A stretch of 64,000 nucleotides of DNA from assembly GCF_016808335.1 (NCBI RefSeq), contig NC_053141.1, positions 5,014,711 to 5,078,710 of the forward strand, in the 5' to 3' direction. The notes under the pieces were generated by a model. It ran no database searches, had not been told where the DNA came from, and saw only the letters and a list, made by a program, of their open reading frames with translations. Numbering within the stretch: position 1 is the stretch's first letter; each line of letters opens with the position of its first letter. Positions 11,087 to 22,417 of this stretch are shown piece after piece. A program made the translations under genes and the position numbers. The stretch is from Panicum virgatum (Eukaryota > Streptophyta > Magnoliopsida > Poales > Poaceae).

Positions 11087-11982
11087 CCTTTTTTAGTCTC
11101 TTTTTTTCTTCCTTAACATAGAGCTTGCAAAGCTTACAAGTTGTTGCATTTATTGCGCTTTTGCTGGCTAGATGGTGCGATGGGCAGAAGGTCCCCATGG
11201 CGTCACCGCGCTGGCCCAAGACCCCGTTAACTTGGTAAGACTTTTTCTTCCCCTCGTTATCTCTACTGTATATGTTTAGACTGCAGCTGGTATTCTTACT
11301 TCCAAGTGTCGCCATTTATAATTTATTAAAATGTTAAATCCTTGGTGACGTATTTAATTTAGGGAACCAAAAGCTATATTTACAGTAACATTATACCTGT
11401 GATCTCAAGATCAGAAGGAAAAAGTAGTAGAACCCGTGCATGCTACAGTAATAACAAGGGAAATGTACAAGATCGTCATCATATCCTTTGACGATTTGTA
11501 TATAGGTCGCCTGACGTGCGCATGTGCCAATTCAATATAGGTTGCAAATATCATGAATCTCACAGCCTTTTGACCTTCACATGATTCTTTCTTTCTTTCG
11601 ACGTTCCCAATGAAAAGGGAGATTCCATATCGAAAAGAAACTCATGAATTGTTCCGTGATAAAATTTGGTTGGATACTCTTTCAAACCTCTCGGACCATT
11701 GCGTTTTTACTGAGATTAATCTTGTACAATTATTTTGCTTGAATGTGTTCGGTTTCATGTGCATGACCTGATATCTTCGGTAGGCTGGTGGTCCAAATGT
11801 CGGAAACCCGGAAAGGAGCAGTGAAGCATGTGCGAACGAAGCGCTGGCTCATCTGTGTAGATGCAAGTGAGCTGCTGATCCTTTTTGCTTTGTCAGATTA
11901 GTTGCTAAGAAATTTTTCTCTGCTCCATCTCGATTTAGTTCTGTTTTCTCTTTGGTGACTCATTTTGTTATTGTGTTGGTAG
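11087..11982. other. Intergenic or upstream intronic sequence
   Basis: No reading frame, RNA gene or repeat structure could be supported. It may contain promoter or upstream exons of the kinase-like gene that follows; a GTCGGAAACCCGGAAAGGAG-containing stretch near 11797-11870 is the only GC-richer block. Confidence 0.3.
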
Positions 11983-13228
11983 CATCAAGGACATCGATGA
12001 ATCATCTGCCCAGGGTCTCTGTGGCTCGGTGAGCTACGCGAAGGCCAATGCAATGCTGATCGAGGTCCCAGTGTTAGGAACAACGAAAAAGTTCTGGCGA
12101 TTATCTGATAAAGCAACCAGGATCAGCAGAAAACTTGTATTGATACTGAATAGCCACCATGCAGTTTGCAAGTACCTTACTGCTCCTTTGCAGGTGTCTA
12201 ATGTTTGGATCAGCAGTACTGGGATTGTCAAGCTAAGGGGCGTCAGTTTCACCAGTAAACACTTTAGCATCGAGCGTGTGCGTGATGATTACAAGCACCT
12301 CTCTACGGTCTTACTTGTGTTGATTAGTATCTCAGGTGGGGATATCACCAAATTGCCTCCCGACTATGAGGAATTCATCATGCTCTTGAGGAGGAACACT
12401 CTAACAGTGCAAGATGAATTCTTAATTGTAAACAATTCTGCACTACTGCCCATGAAAAACCGGTAATCTTTTATTCAGATTAATTGTCTCTATGACCACA
12501 AGCTAATTTATTATGAGTAAATTTCATAAAAGTAACCTTATATCTGAAAACTACAAATTTGGTACTAATAATTTAAAAACAAACTACAACAATTTAGACA
12601 CATTATAACAAAGAACTACAGCTTTTACGCTCGGTCCCCAATGTTAGCCACACAGTATGAGAAAGAATTTGATTTTGAGGCTGACAGGTAGGATAGGATA
12701 TAAAAGTTGTAGTTTCCTAAAATAGAAGGCTAATGTCAGTTATATTTTTCTGAAATGCACAGAAAATTTTATAGTTTTATGACGTCGCAAATAGTATAGT
12801 TTTCTGAAATTTACATTTTTATTAGTTGTGTTCTCTAGACTGATTCTATTATTTGTGTTAACAGAACCGAGGTCTTCCTCATGCTATGCGACAAAATAAA
12901 CAAATGCCTTGGTCGTACGGAAGCCGGCCAAGCTAAGAGGAAGAGGATACTTTCTAAGCTCCCCTACGAAAACGACTGGTTGGATACTGCCATTGCAAAT
13001 GAACGAATCAATCAGTGGGTTGTCAATGTCCAGAACCCATACGAGAGGACTCAATACGACCAGCTGCGGCTCAATAGAAACGTGAGAAGCCACATGCATG
13101 ACTATAACGACAATGACGTCGAGGAAATCTTGTACTGTGAATGGCCAAAGCTGCTCATGGAAATGGTGAGGTTGTTACACGGGGAAGGAGAGCTCCAAGG
13201 CACTGACATTCAAAACAAGTTCGGTTAG
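11983..13228 (+). CDS. Degenerate kinase-like protein with KEN-like C-terminal region (two visible exons)
   Basis: Exon 11983-12462 follows an acceptor (TTGGTAG) and ends at a GTAATC donor. Exon 12865-13228 follows AACAG and ends at TAG. The split codon (CG/A) joins in frame, which supports the intron. The first exon has a kinase C-lobe-like strand pattern (VSNVWISSTGIVKLRGVSF) where active kinases have the DFG region, but neither a catalytic HRD nor a DFG is visible. The second exon has helical segments (RLNRNVRSHMHDYNDND, WPKLLMEMVRLLHGEGEL) that recall the KEN ribonuclease-like domain after the kinase of IRE1/RNase L-type proteins. Grass genomes hold many orphan kinase-like proteins of this form. 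Upstream exons, including the start, were not identified, so the gene may be partial. The domain relation is inference. Confidence 0.45.
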
Positions 13229-13439
13229 CTCTCCTGCTGCAACATCCCGCATTTCCTGTCCTCAGTGCGTTCGTTTTGGGGTCATGGAGTCGTGTGTCTG
13301 TCACCTACTATTATATAATAGGTTACAAAACTATCCTGTAAGTAAAACACATCTCCTCTCGGTTGTTATGCGAATTGAGCAGGGCTAAAAACTCTAAACC
13401 TCTCCATTTCTCCATGTCAGAAACTTTGGTTACCCAACC

Positions 13440-15670
13440 CCAATGTAAGTTTTAAAATTTTTATCAAGGTTGCTACCAATAGACTCATGGGAGTGGCAAG
13501 CAAAATAGTACGACCTTCTCAATCAGCTTTTATGCCTGGTCGGAATATTATGGAAGGAGTTGTGATATTACACGAGACCATCCATGAATTGCACACAAAA
13601 AATCTTAATGGGTCATTCTTAAAATAGATTTTGAAAAGACCTATGATAAAGTAAAATGGTCTTTTCTTCAGCAAACTCTTAGGATGAAGGGGTTCTCCGG
13701 TAGATGGTGCACATGGATTGAAAATTTTGTTACTGGAGGTAGTGTGGGCATCAAAATTAATGATGATATTGGACACTATTTTCAAACAAAAAAGGGCCTT
13801 AGACAAGGAGATCCAATATCACCCATCCTCTTCAATATTGTGGCAGATACGCTCTCAATATTAATTAAGAGAGCAAAGGATGATGGTCAAATTAGAGGAG
13901 TCATACCTCACCTTGTGGATGACGGATTGTCAATTTTGCAATATGCAGATGACACAATTCTATTCATGGACCATAATTTAGAGCAATCCAAAAATATGAA
14001 ACTTTTGCTCTGCGTCTTTGAACAACTATCAGGTCTAAAAATTAATTTTCATAAAAGTGAGATCTTTTGCTATGGAGAAGCAAAACATCACGAACAGGAA
14101 TACACAGAATTATTTGGCTGTGGTCTAGGGCCATACCCTTTTAGATATTTGGGAATCCTGATGCACCATCGTAAGCTCCGTAATGCGGATTGAGTGTTAT
14201 CGAGGAAAGATTCAAACGCAAGCTAAGTACATGGAAAGCCAAACATTTATCTTATGGGGGTAGATTGGTGTTGCTAAATTCAGTTCTAAGTAGCCTGCCC
14301 ATATTTATGATGTCTTTCTTCGAAATCCCAAAAGGTATCCTTAAAAGGTTAGACTTTTATAGGTCTAGATTCTTTTGGCTAGGTAATAATGATAAAAGAA
14401 AGTATCGCCTAGCTAAGTGGGATATCATCTATCGTCTTAAAGATCAAGGAGGTTTGGGAATAACAAATCTCTGGATTCAAAACAAATGCCTTCTTAGTAA
14501 ATGGTTATTCAAATTATTAAATGAGGAAGGTACCTGGCAGACTTTACTTAGAAATAAATATCTGAGTTCAAAATGTTTGTCTCAGGTTCATATTAGACCT
14601 GGTGACTCACATTTTTTGAAAGGTCTATTAAAGGTCAGGGAAGATTTTCTGGGATGTGGGACCTTCAAGATAAAAGATGGGTCACAAACTAGATTTTGGG
14701 AGGACACTTGGGTTGATACTAAACCCCTAAAGGATCAATTCCCCAACCTATATAATATTGCTCATTATCCACATGATACAGTGGCGAATGTGATACATCA
14801 AATGCCATTGAATGTCTCTTTTCGAAGAGCTCTAGTTGGGGATAAATTGATTGCTTGGCACAACCTAGTAGCTAAAATCTCTGGTCAACAGCTTTCGAAT
14901 GGAAGGGATACCTTTACCAGGAACTTACATAGACATGATCATTTCACAGTTCGGTCTATGTATGAATTCCTAATAAACCAAGGTAACCCATTTCGAAATA
15001 AATTTATTTGGAAGCTCAAGATTCCGCTAAAAATAAAAATTTTCATTTGGTACCTCCAGCGAGGTGTTATTTTAACCAAAGATAATTTAGCGAAAAGGAA
15101 TTGGACCGGGAGTACAAAATGTTGCTTCTGCAATTGCAATGAAACAATTAAGCACCTATTTTTTTATTGTCAACATGCTAAAATTATTTGGCGTGTTGTT
15201 CATATAGCTACTGGGTTAACCCCACCTAAATCAATATCTCATATGCTTGGATATTGGTTAACTGGCGTAAACAATAAAGATAGATTATTGATTTTTGTAA
15301 GGGCTACTGCTCTTATTTGGGCTATTTAGTGTACACATAATGACTTGATTTTTGAGAAAAAATAGGTTACCTCTTTTATGCAGGTTATTTTCAGAGGAGC
15401 ATATTGGCTGTGATTTTGGTCCCTACTGCAGCATGAGGAATCAAGGGAGACTGTCCGTTTGGCAAGCAAAGGGTTCGAGATCATCGCTTTGGATATCTTC
15501 GCCAAAAATGGATGGAGAAGCAATAAGAGAATTTGCTTTTGATTACTTCCTTTAGTTGGTGTACACTTTTACTTATTATTTATGATCAGCTTCAGAGCTG
15601 AGATTGATGTAAGAATTGGCTGTGTGCGGTTGCAGAGGTCGGAAACTTTCCTTTTTCTAAAGAAAAAGTT
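13440..15670 (+). mobile_element. 5'-truncated L1-type LINE
   Basis: Starts abruptly inside the reverse-transcriptase domain (NVSFKIFIKVATNRLMG) and runs through the LINE C-terminal zinc-binding domain. RT motifs seen are QSAFMPGRNI, GLRQGDPISPILFN and the catalytic YADD (ILQYADDTILF). The later zf-RVT domain holds WKLKIPLKIKIFIW and a C-x-C...H-x3-F-x2-C cluster (CCFCNCNETIKHLFFYC). Defects include a TAG at about 13625, a one-base frameshift near 14190 (...LRNAD-stop), and stops at 15327 and beyond. The 3' end is blurred, near a CTTTTTCTAAAG block. 5' truncation is the usual result of incomplete target-primed reverse transcription. Confidence 0.9.
13620..15329 (+). pseudogene. LINE ORF2 remnant: reverse transcriptase and zf-RVT
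   Basis: The two long open segments are 13684-14193 (RT fingers-palm with YADD) and 14190-15329 (thumb, connection and zf-RVT). They are in different frames, joined by a small indel at about 14185-14193. The product would nick-prime and copy LINE RNA at the target. No endonuclease domain is present because the 5' part is missing. Confidence 0.85.
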
Positions 15671-15926
15671 TACATCAGCATTTTCAGCACCCAAAAGATC
15701 GGCACCTACCGGACAATTCACTGCACCAGAGTTTCAGCCATTTGTGATCAGCAGAGGCAGCAGAGGTGCTTGGATCGCCTTCTCCAGAATTTTGTCCATA
15801 GCTTCAGCTTTGCTGCAACCGACTCACATCTACATGGGCAGCCGACGAATGCTCTGCCACGGAGCAGAGCAGTGAGGGACGCCGGCGAACGGCGGCGCCA
15901 CGGGTGCAGGCGGAGAGGCGCTCGCA
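15671..15926. other. Short unassigned stretch between LINE and solo LTR
   Basis: No supported coding region. A plus-strand open frame here is short and lacks recognisable motifs. The sequence continues on the far side of the solo LTR at 18846 (target duplication CTATG). Confidence 0.3.
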
Positions 15927-15931
15927 CTATG

Positions 15932-18840
15932 TGTTGACGCTCACTAACGATCATTTTCAAGCGTTAACTTGATCAGAAAATCATGAGAGTTTGTATTTCT
16001 TACACGCATACTTATGCAATAAAGTCCCTAAACCACACTTTACCTTTTAGAAAATGCAAGTTGTATTTTGGAGCTAATATGCAGGTTATAAGCACACTTT
16101 GGCCCGACATAAAATCACAAAAAATATCAGAGCGGCGATTCAGTCTCAAATGGACCAAGTGTAGCCCAAGAACCAACCCAAATGAAGTCAACACAGGCCA
16201 ACCCCAATGTGGATCGGACAAGGAGGCCCAGGACAACCTGCTAGAAGAAGTTGGGGGCGGTTAGTGGCCCGGGCCTGGTTGGCCGACCTGGCCCGTGGGC
16301 TCCACCGCCTCAACCAGGTGTAGCGAAAATGGCCTCTCATGCCATATTTCAATATAATGTTTTGGCGATTGATGACGCACACAACACTTGGACTAATGTG
16401 ATTGTTAAGATGACTATTCTCAGGCTTTTAGGTTCAAGTGATGACAAAGAGAAGAGAGGCGTTTTGCTATCATCGGTTAAACCGACGTAGGGCAAAATGA
16501 ACTCACCGGTGCAAACACAGAGAAGGTCTGCGGGCTAGGGTTTTACACCGGATTAACCGACGCTAAAGAAATTGCATACGTCGGTGCATTGACAGATGAA
16601 GACAGAGGAAATTCTATACACCGGTTAAACCGACGATTACATATTGGTGAACGTCGGTGCAGTTGTCTAGAGAGTTAGTTTTTCAGTAACTACACTCACC
16701 GGTTAAACCGACACTGCATCGGTTGATTACGTCGGTCGATTGAGGTAGCCGTTGAAGTATAACGGCTAGTTGGAAAATGCACTCACCGGTTAAAACCGGT
16801 GATGACAAAAAGATGAGCGTCGGATCAACCGACGTTAAGGGTTTTTGTCAGCCTTTTTCCAACGGCTAGTTTGGGGTGTGTGGGCTATATATATGCCACC
16901 CCACGGCTCATTTTTGGGTGCTGGAGACCAAGGAAGGATACAAGAGCCAAAGATCATCTCCAACCACCATAGAGCTTCATTGTACATCATATAGGCTTAA
17001 GCACACTTGTTAGAGTGCTTAGTGCTTGTTTAGGGATTAGTTCTTGCGAGAGGTCCCTTGAGAGAAGTCTTGCTGCGGCAAGCAAACACTTGTACTCATC
17101 GTGTGACCCTCCTACTTGGTGTGGAGAGGCAACAACACTTTGTGCGGGGAAGGAGACCCCTCTTGGTGAGAAGCTCCGATAGTGAAGACGGTGCCGTGGT
17201 GGCGCTTCGAGATAGACGGTGGCAGTGACCTCGTCTTGGTGACTTGGTGACACTTAGTCTTTGCTTGCCGGGTGCCTTGGTGGCCGACGCAAGACGGTGA
17301 TCAAGCAAAGAGACTCGGCATCACACTTGTTCGTGTTAGACAAGTGGCCGTGGACGTAGGGAGGGACTTTGGTGTCCTAACCGAACCACGTTAAATCGTG
17401 TGTCTTGGTGTCTTCACAGGAGTTTGCATATCCTCTCCCTTACCGCTTTACTTACCGCATTACGTTTCCACATTTACTCTTTCTTGCTTACCTTTACTTT
17501 CCTAGTTAGTTTGATTAGGATTGGCTATAGGTTGCAAGTCTTTTGGGGTAAGTAGAGGGTAGCATAGATAAACCTTAGTCATAACTAGCATGTGTAGGAC
17601 GTGTTAGGTTTATCTTATGCGATTAGATTGAGCCCTAGGTTAAAAAGCGATTAGCGACCCTATTCACCCCCTCCCCCTCTAGGGTCGGACACCCCGGTGA
17701 TCCTTACACCAGGGCACGTGGCGCCTCCCCATTGGTCCCTTACGTCGGTTGTGAAGGTTCTCACCCGTGGCTCATTGCTATAAATACAAGGGGGGTAGAG
17801 AATGAGAACACACACCACACTTCCTCTCCTCTCTTGCTCATCTTGCATAGTCTTTAGGATTAGTGGAGTTTAGGAGAAGTCTAGGAGTCATCGAGTCGCC
17901 GGAGTTGCTCGAGAGTTCTGGTATGGGTTCATCTTTAGCTCTCTCTTGTAATATTTGGTTGTTTGTAATAGAATTAGACTATAGTTACCGATATCTGCTT
18001 GAAGTATGTTCTGAGTTATCGGATATATGCTTCTTGATATGGTTGTGTTATTATTCAATGCTTGTATTGCATGATCGCCCTGTGCTGGAGATGGTTAGTC
18101 TTTTGTTCTTAGAACTCTATCAACTGCTCCAGTATTCGTATGATTGCTCTAGTGTGATGTCTGTCCATCCGGAGGGTGGGGGCTCCGCGTGGGACACTAG
18201 AGTATCCCTTACTAGTGTAGATATGGTGTCTAGATTAGCTAAGAGTTGCTGGATGTCAACTATACCCACGGTTTGTAGAGGTAGTCGGCAGGTGGTGACA
18301 GTCATGTCCGAGCCCGAGTAATCCTCCACGTTCGGTATGGGGGTAGGAGGTACATAAAGTCACCGGGGTGTACGGGCTCCTCCCGTTGCTTCGATAGCGA
18401 TCTTCCTATTGTGTAGTTTAATCTCTGACGAGCTAACTAATGAGAAAGTATAGATATAGCTAGCCTAGCACAGTTGACTCGAGCTCTAACTTCTGTCTTG
18501 CTCCCGGCCTAGAGCATCTTTTATCTTTCTTTTATTTATTTATCCAAGAGAGTAGTTTGTGTGTGTGTCACACTACCTCCTACCATGTTATCATCTTACC
18601 TCTGTTTATGTATGAGAATATCCATTCTAGATAAAGTTCATCAATTAGTCTATATCTCTTCACTCACCGCCTTCCCTGCGGAAATATAAATGACACCCCG
18701 GTATACTCCCGGGTAAAATGCTACAGCGGTATTCCGTGCGCTTGCGGATTTATTCGTGGTTCATGAAATATCTGCCACCCCAATTGGCGTCTGCGAGCGT
18801 CATCGCTGTTTCCCGGTGGTGACATTGGTATGCGCCAACA
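15932..18840 (+). mobile_element. Solo LTR (family A, copy 1), with nested insertion
   Basis: Begins TGTTGACGCTCACTAACG at 15932 and ends GCGCCAACA at 18840, flanked by a perfect 5-bp target duplication CTATG (15927-15931 and 18841-18845). After removing the nested LTR and its duplication the length is about 1514 bp. No internal retrotransposon domain, primer site or polypurine tract is present, so it is a solo LTR left by recombination. A TATAAATA promoter core lies at about 17779-17786. Copy 2 of the same family is at 20895-22417. Superfamily cannot be assigned from an LTR alone. Confidence 0.93.
16319..17708 (+). mobile_element. Nested solo LTR (copia SIRE/Maximus-like), inserted in family-A LTR
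   Basis: Begins TGTAGCG and ends CCTTACA, with a perfect 5-bp target duplication CCAGG at 16314-16318 and 17709-17713. The related LTR at 20895-22417 gives the empty site (CTCAACCCGGGCACG). Length is 1390 bp. A CTATATATATGCC TATA region is at about 16887-16899. The start (TTTTGGCGATTGATGAC region) and end (ATTCACCCCCTCCCCCTCTAGG region) resemble long LTRs of SIRE/Maximus copia elements, which is a recollection-based family call. It carries several ACCGGTTAAACCGACG-type motifs (see findings). Confidence 0.9.
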
Positions 18841-18876
18841 CTATGATTCTCGTGTCTGGGAACTCGTAGAGCGGTA

Positions 18877-20107
18877 CTAGAAAGGCTCGCGGCTTTGCCG
18901 CGTGGAGCCCTTATTCCGCGTTGTAGTATTTTAGTATTTGTTGTATACATATAAATTTGCAACTTTTTTAAGCAACGTAGTTAAGATAAATCCATCAATT
19001 TGTTATTTTTGCGTAGATGTTATGGTCTGTACCCGGCTGTTGCACTTGGTATATATTTTGGGCATTGTAGTGTGGTGACGCTATTATTTGAGTAGTCTTT
19101 TTTTTGGGTATCAAAATGGAGGTATGGCATTTGTTGCTGTATTTATTGTGGTGAATGAACACATAAAATAATTTATTAGGAAGGGCGGAGCACAATTAGT
19201 CGGATACTTAATGTATTTGTGAAATCATGAGGCAATTAATAGGCGTGATGTCTTTGTTAAGTAAGTAGTGGTTATATTGAAATATGCCGCGTTATTGTGG
19301 AGGTCACATGGCTAGCCATGGAAGAACGCTAGCACAAAATATTATATTTTTGCAAAATAAGATGTTATGTTGAACGAATTAAAACAATGTTTTGAATTTA
19401 CAATTTTGTTATGGAGCAAAGCTTTAGGTTTTGAAGTTTTGAGCAATTTTTGTATTTGATTTTTTTTGTAGAAACATTCCAAATTTGAAATTTGACTATG
19501 TCATAAATATGTAGATTTTGAAATTCTAAGTAACTTTTGTATTGATCATTTTTTTATTTGAACAAGTTTTCGTGTCCAAATTTGAGGCACAACGGGCTGT
19601 ATGTAAGTATTTATGCAAACAAATTATGAAAATATTTTGAATTTTAAAATTTATCTAATAATAAAGTTGTAGTTTTTGAATTTTAGATCAAGTTTTATAT
19701 TGAACAAGTTTTGATTCTAATGGGTTTTGGCGTTTAAATTGTACGTATAATGTTGTTTGTGTAGAAATAACGAATGGAACGGGCTGTGGTGTGATTTAAT
19801 TGAAATGCGAGGGTTTTTCTAAAAAATTTACTGAGAGAGGACCAGGACGGCAGGTTGCTTCAACGAAAACTAAAGATTTTATTTGCATTGGACCGCTGGT
19901 TTATTTTAGGAAAAGTTGAGGGCTTTTTCGCAATAATACTTGAGAGGGGGAAACGGACTGCGGGTTGATTTCGCAAAAGGTTGAGAATTTTTTTTTTTGC
20001 AAAATGCTTGGGATTCGCATCTTTATGGCCGATCAGATGGCCGGGAACGGCTGGTGACATGGCCACGCTGGCTGCCCGCGGTTAGGTGCGTGAATCGTAG
20101 GGAAAGA
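18877..20107 (-). mobile_element. Probable nonautonomous Helitron (3' end clear, 5' end uncertain)
   Basis: On the minus strand the sequence near 18877-18905 forms a hairpin (CGCGGC-AAA-GCCGCG), followed after about 10 bases by CTAG and then T. This is the standard Helitron 3' terminus: hairpin, CTRR end, and insertion between A and T. The body to about 20.1 kb is AT-rich and noncoding, with recurring TTTTGAA(A/T)TT blocks. The 5' terminus, expected to start TC after an A, is not certain: 20107 is a candidate that satisfies the A/T rule, and the TAGTAGAAGAGA block at 20185-20196 is an alternative. No RepHel gene is present. Confidence 0.6.
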
Positions 20108-20446
20108 TTGACTCGGTGTCTCAGCTCGCCAATAGTTGAATCCTGGCTCGCCTACACACTTTGAAGTTTGACGAACTGATATGGTAGTAGAAGAGACGAA
20201 AAAGAGCGGAAAATCAAAGTAGCCGCGGGCGTCGGGTCCGCCGGGTATACGGACGACCCTGGGTGACACTCTCGCGAGCAGTAGTGTCTTCGGGATTTGT
20301 GAACCGACAGTTGCTTTTTCATTTTTTAATTTCGTATACTCTCCATCAAAATATGAAATACCAAGACATACATGCCCACAGACCGGTGCCGTGCTTATCT
20401 TCTCGTCCAGCATCCTTGTCCAGTTCATCTTCTCCTCATCTTCTCC
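20108..20446. other. Unassigned stretch before the copia remnant
   Basis: No supported gene. Moderately GC-rich sequence with a pyrimidine-rich TCTTCTCC tract at about 20398-20450, immediately before the truncated copia coding region. Confidence 0.3.
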
Positions 20447-20701
20447 TCGGTGCAGATGGCAGCCTTGATTGTTACAAGGCTCGTTTGGTTCTCTGGGATT
20501 CACTCAACGTCCTGGTATTGACTATAATGAGACCTTCAGTCCAGTCGTGAAGCCAGCTACTGTGCGGACAGTTCTATCTCTGGAGCTATCTCGGGATTGG
20601 CTTATCCATCAGCTTGACGTCTAGAATGCTTTTCTCCATGGGATTCTGTCAGATACGGTTTACTGCTCTCAGCCTTCCGGGTTTGTTGATCGAGCTCACC
20701 C
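20447..20701 (+). pseudogene. copia reverse transcriptase, N-terminal piece (split by CACTA)
   Basis: Encodes the start of a Ty1/copia [14 protein letters not shown], then after a frameshift [18 protein letters not shown], and LDV-stop-NAFLHG, where a TAG replaces a conserved Lys codon. The frame runs up to the CACTA target site CCC at 20699-20701 and resumes at 32602 in the same reading frame if one CCC is removed. Everything 5' of this (LTR, gag, protease, integrase) is missing, so the element was already truncated at about 20447. Confidence 0.88.
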
Positions 20702-20894
20702 CACTACTAGAAAATAGGCCAAAGATTCAGGCCAAAAGTACCAGTTGTTGTTGCAACCAGTACTGACGTGAGGCATCAGCACCGACTGCAACAGCAGCCG
20801 GTACTCTTGGCATGTGCCGAGCCCAGTATGGGACATTGCGTACCGGGTCGTGGCATGACTCAGTTCCAATGCTGCAAATTAGGCACCGGGTCGT
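20702..20894. repeat. CACTA left TIR and subterminal region (first part)
   Basis: The TIR occupies 20702-20720. After it come repeated short motifs (ACCAGT, ACCGACT, GCCGGTACT, TACCGGGTCG, CACCGGGTCG) on both strands. In CACTA elements such subterminal repeats bind the regulatory transposase subunit. The region is cut by the solo LTR at 20895 and continues from 22418. Confidence 0.8.
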
Positions 20895-22417
20895 TGTTGA
20901 CGCTCACTAACGATCATTTCCAGGTGTCAACTTGATCAGAAAATCATGAGAGTTTGCATTTCTTACACGCATCCTTATCCAATAAAGTCCCTAAACCACA
21001 CTTTACCATTTAGAATATGCAAGTTGTGTTTTCAAGCTAATATGCAGATTACAAGCACACTTTGTCCCGACATAAAATCACAGAAATTATCGGAGCACCG
21101 ATTCAGGCTCAGATGGACCAAAAGTGATGCAAGAACCTAATCCAAACAAGTCAAGACAGGCCAACCCCAATGTAGATCAGACAAGGAGGCCCAAGACAGC
21201 CTGCCAGAAGAAGTTGGGGGCAGTTGGTGGCCCGGGCAGGCCGACCGACCTACCTGGTCGGCCGACCTGGCACGTGGGCCCCACCGCCTCAACCCGGGCA
21301 CGTGGCGTCTCCCCATTGGTCCCCTACGTCGGTTGTGATGGGTTCACCCCGTGGCTCCCTGCTATAAATACAAAGGGGGTAGAGATTAGAACACACACAC
21401 CTCACATCTCTCCTCTCTTGCATTCCTTGCATAGTCTTTAGACTTAGTGGAGTTTATGAGAAGTCTAGGAGTCATCGAGTCGCCGGAGTTGCTCGAGAGT
21501 TCTGGTATTGGTTCATCTCTAGCTCTTTCTTGTAATATTTGGTCGTTTGTAATAGAATTAGACTATGGTTACCGATATCTGCTTGAAGTATGTTCTGAGT
21601 TATCGGATATATACTTCTTGATATGGTTGCGTTATCATTCTATGCTTGTATTGTATGATCGCCCTATGCTGGAGATGGTTAGTCTTTTGTTCTTAGAACT
21701 CTATCAACTGCTCCAGTATTCGTACGATTGCTCTAGTGTGATGTCTGTCCATCCGGAGGATGGGGGCTCCGCGCGGGACACTAGAGTATCCCTTACTAGT
21801 GTAGACATGGTGTCTAGATTAGCTAAGTGTTGCTGGATGTCAACTATACCCACGGTTTTTAGAGGTAGCCGGCAGGTGGTGACAGCCCTGTCCGAGCCCG
21901 AGTAATCCTCCACGTTCGGTATGGGGGGTAGCAGGTGCATAAAGTCGCCGGAGTATACGGGCTCCTCCCGTTACTTCGATAGCGATCTCCCTGTTGTGTA
22001 GTTTAATCTCTGACGAGTTAACCAATGAGAAAGTGTAGATATAGCTAGCCTAGCACAACTAACTTGAGCTCTGACTTCTACCTTGCTCCCGGCCTAAAGC
22101 ATCTTTTATCTTTCTTTTATCTCTTATTTATCCAAGAGGGTAGTTTGTGTGTATCACACTACCTCCTACTATGTTATTATTTTACCCCTGTTTATGCATG
22201 AGAATATCCAATCTAGATAGAGTTCACCAACTAATCTATATATCTTCTCACTCACTGCCTTCCCTGCGAAAATATAAATGACACCCCGGTATACTCCCGT
22301 GTAAAATGCTACAGCGGTATTCCGTGCGCTTGCGGATTTATTCATGGTTCATGAAATACTGCCACCCCAAATTGGCGTCTGCGGGTGTCATCGCTGGTGA
22401 CGTTGGTAGGCGCAACA
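20895..22417 (+). mobile_element. Solo LTR (family A, copy 2), nested in the CACTA subterminal region
   Basis: Begins TGTTGACGCTCACTAACG and ends GGCGCAACA, 1523 bp, colinear and highly similar to the LTR at 15932-18840 without its nested insert. Flanks are GTCGT (20890-20894) and GTTGT (22418-22422), a 5-bp target duplication with one C/T difference. A TATAAATA core is at about 21363-21370. No internal element sequence is present, so it is a solo LTR. Confidence 0.92.

Noticed and set aside
17863..18321. 152-codon frame as a host gene
   Set aside because: Lies inside a solo LTR and recurs in the other LTR copy at 21447-21905.
20108..20446. 5' LTR of the split copia element
   Set aside because: No sequence matching the LTR at 33706-33998 was found here; the element seems truncated before its RT.
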